From NCBI RefSeq assembly GCF_013423785.1, contig NZ_CP058952.1, forward strand, positions 1,763,665-1,827,664: DNA of 64,000 nucleotides, written 5' to 3'. Shown here one piece after another: positions 63,561-64,000 of this stretch (position 1 is the first letter of the stretch; each line of letters opens with the position of its first letter). Source of the DNA: Chitinibacter fontanus. GTDB taxonomy: Bacteria; Pseudomonadota; Gammaproteobacteria; Burkholderiales; Chitinibacteraceae. The notes under the pieces are model-generated. The model did not search any database and was not told where the DNA came from. It was given only the letters and a program-made list of their open reading frames with translations. The position numbers were made by a program, and so were the translations under genes.

Positions 63561-64000
63561 TTAGCGAGCCAGTGCTGCTATCGCTTTCATGCCTACCAGA
63601 TGAAAACCTTCTCGGGCAATCAGCTCACGCAGCCCAGCGCTGGCAAATAGTCGGCGGTCTGCAACGCGTGTTTGCCAATCGGGTGCAATTGCGCGTAATT
63701 CCTCGCTATCGTTAGCCGGGTGGCCAATCAGCGCATAAACACCCGGTGCCGCAAAGTAATATTTCAGCACCTGGCTCGCCCAAAGCAGCCGTTCTTCATC
63801 GCTAAGATATTGGCCAAAGGGCAAGACGGCCCAGGCATCAATTGGTTTGATGTGCTCTGCGTCGGCGGCAATTTGTGCTGCGGTGCGTTCGCTCAATGCT
63901 AAGGACATTTTGCTTTCATTGGCCAGCAATTGCGGGTCGCGGTAGTGCGGCACCAGCACCGGTAATTGATGCTCCTTGCTTAAACGGCACACATGGGCAA
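63561..64000 (-). CDS. YdjC/ChbG-like deacetylase, C-terminal part (runs off the window)
   Basis: The reading frame stays open to the window edge, so the start is missing. The visible 146 residues include LPVLVPHYRDPQ and a C-terminal pattern APGVYALIGHPANDSEELRA ... RRLFASAGLRELIAREGFHLVG, which resembles the end of YdjC/ChbG carbohydrate deacetylases (PGVxELxxHPG ... ELLxxxGIxLV). The call is tentative because the catalytic N-terminal half is not in the window. Confidence 0.45.
   Translation of the reverse strand, partial: AHVCRLSKEHQLPVLVPHYRDPQLLANESKMSLALSERTAAQIAADAEHIKPIDAWAVLPFGQYLSDEERLLWASQVLKYYFAAPGVYALIGHPANDSEELRAIAPDWQTRVADRRLFASAGLRELIAREGFHLVGMKAIAALAR

Noticed and set aside
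1..64000. Neisserial DNA uptake sequences or a CRISPR array
   Set aside because: No repeated GCCGTCTGAA-type decamers or regularly spaced identical repeats were seen; the 49-bp elements are dispersed and degenerate inside.

Overview
The window looks like the chromosome of a free-living betaproteobacterium of the order Neisseriales, probably near Chitinibacteraceae. This is inferred from gene content, not from a database search: ruvCAB next to tolQRAB-pal-cpoB, a DksA with a single cysteine, AceK, an N-acetylglucosamine-type PTS transporter, a secreted protein with two chitin-binding modules, and a PEP-CTERM protein. There is no rRNA, CRISPR array, insertion sequence or prophage. One tRNA is present (tRNA-Gln, TTG anticodon).

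Layout. 0-6.4 kb: LysR regulator divergent from azoR, the zinc chaperone GTPase zigA behind a perfect 30-bp palindrome, a DUF2459 protein, aroG, a Zur-like Fur protein, dksA and a cytochrome c. 6.4-15.3 kb: two tandem TonB-C-terminal-domain genes, ruvC-ruvA-ruvB, and the Tol-Pal cell-envelope operon. 15.3-26.3 kb: small membrane and secreted proteins, an S24-type repressor, the nagE-type PTS permease, a CPBP protease, an MFS efflux pump, queE-queC and tRNA-Gln. 26.5-46.8 kb: an FAD oxidoreductase, a GGDEF cyclase, aceK, an LtaS-like sulfatase, a Dyp peroxidase, a YqiA-like esterase, a quinone reductase, pta, two chemoreceptors flanking two low-complexity proteins, and metH.

46.85-49.95 kb is the accessory part. 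It holds an AT-rich, translationally coupled pair (ABC-type ATPase plus a protein with a PD-(D/E)XK nuclease signature) that looks like a two-gene defence module. About 1.2 kb of gene-free DNA follows, built from structured repeats. 49.95-64 kb carries secreted and lipoprotein genes, a MipA operon with two tiny ORFs, a two-component system whose kinase is frameshifted in four places, a second frameshifted membrane gene, a cystatin-like lipoprotein, a Gdx/SugE exporter, a patatin phospholipase and the end of a probable YdjC/ChbG-like deacetylase.

The most striking signal not explained by genes is a dispersed repeat. About twenty intergenic copies of a 49-bp element start with GGGTAT or a close variant and end with ATACCC or a close variant, always with the same 37-base spacing. 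Copies share a loose asymmetric core and often lie directly on stop codons. I do not recognise this element. The second main candidate is the ATPase/nuclease pair at 46853-48716.
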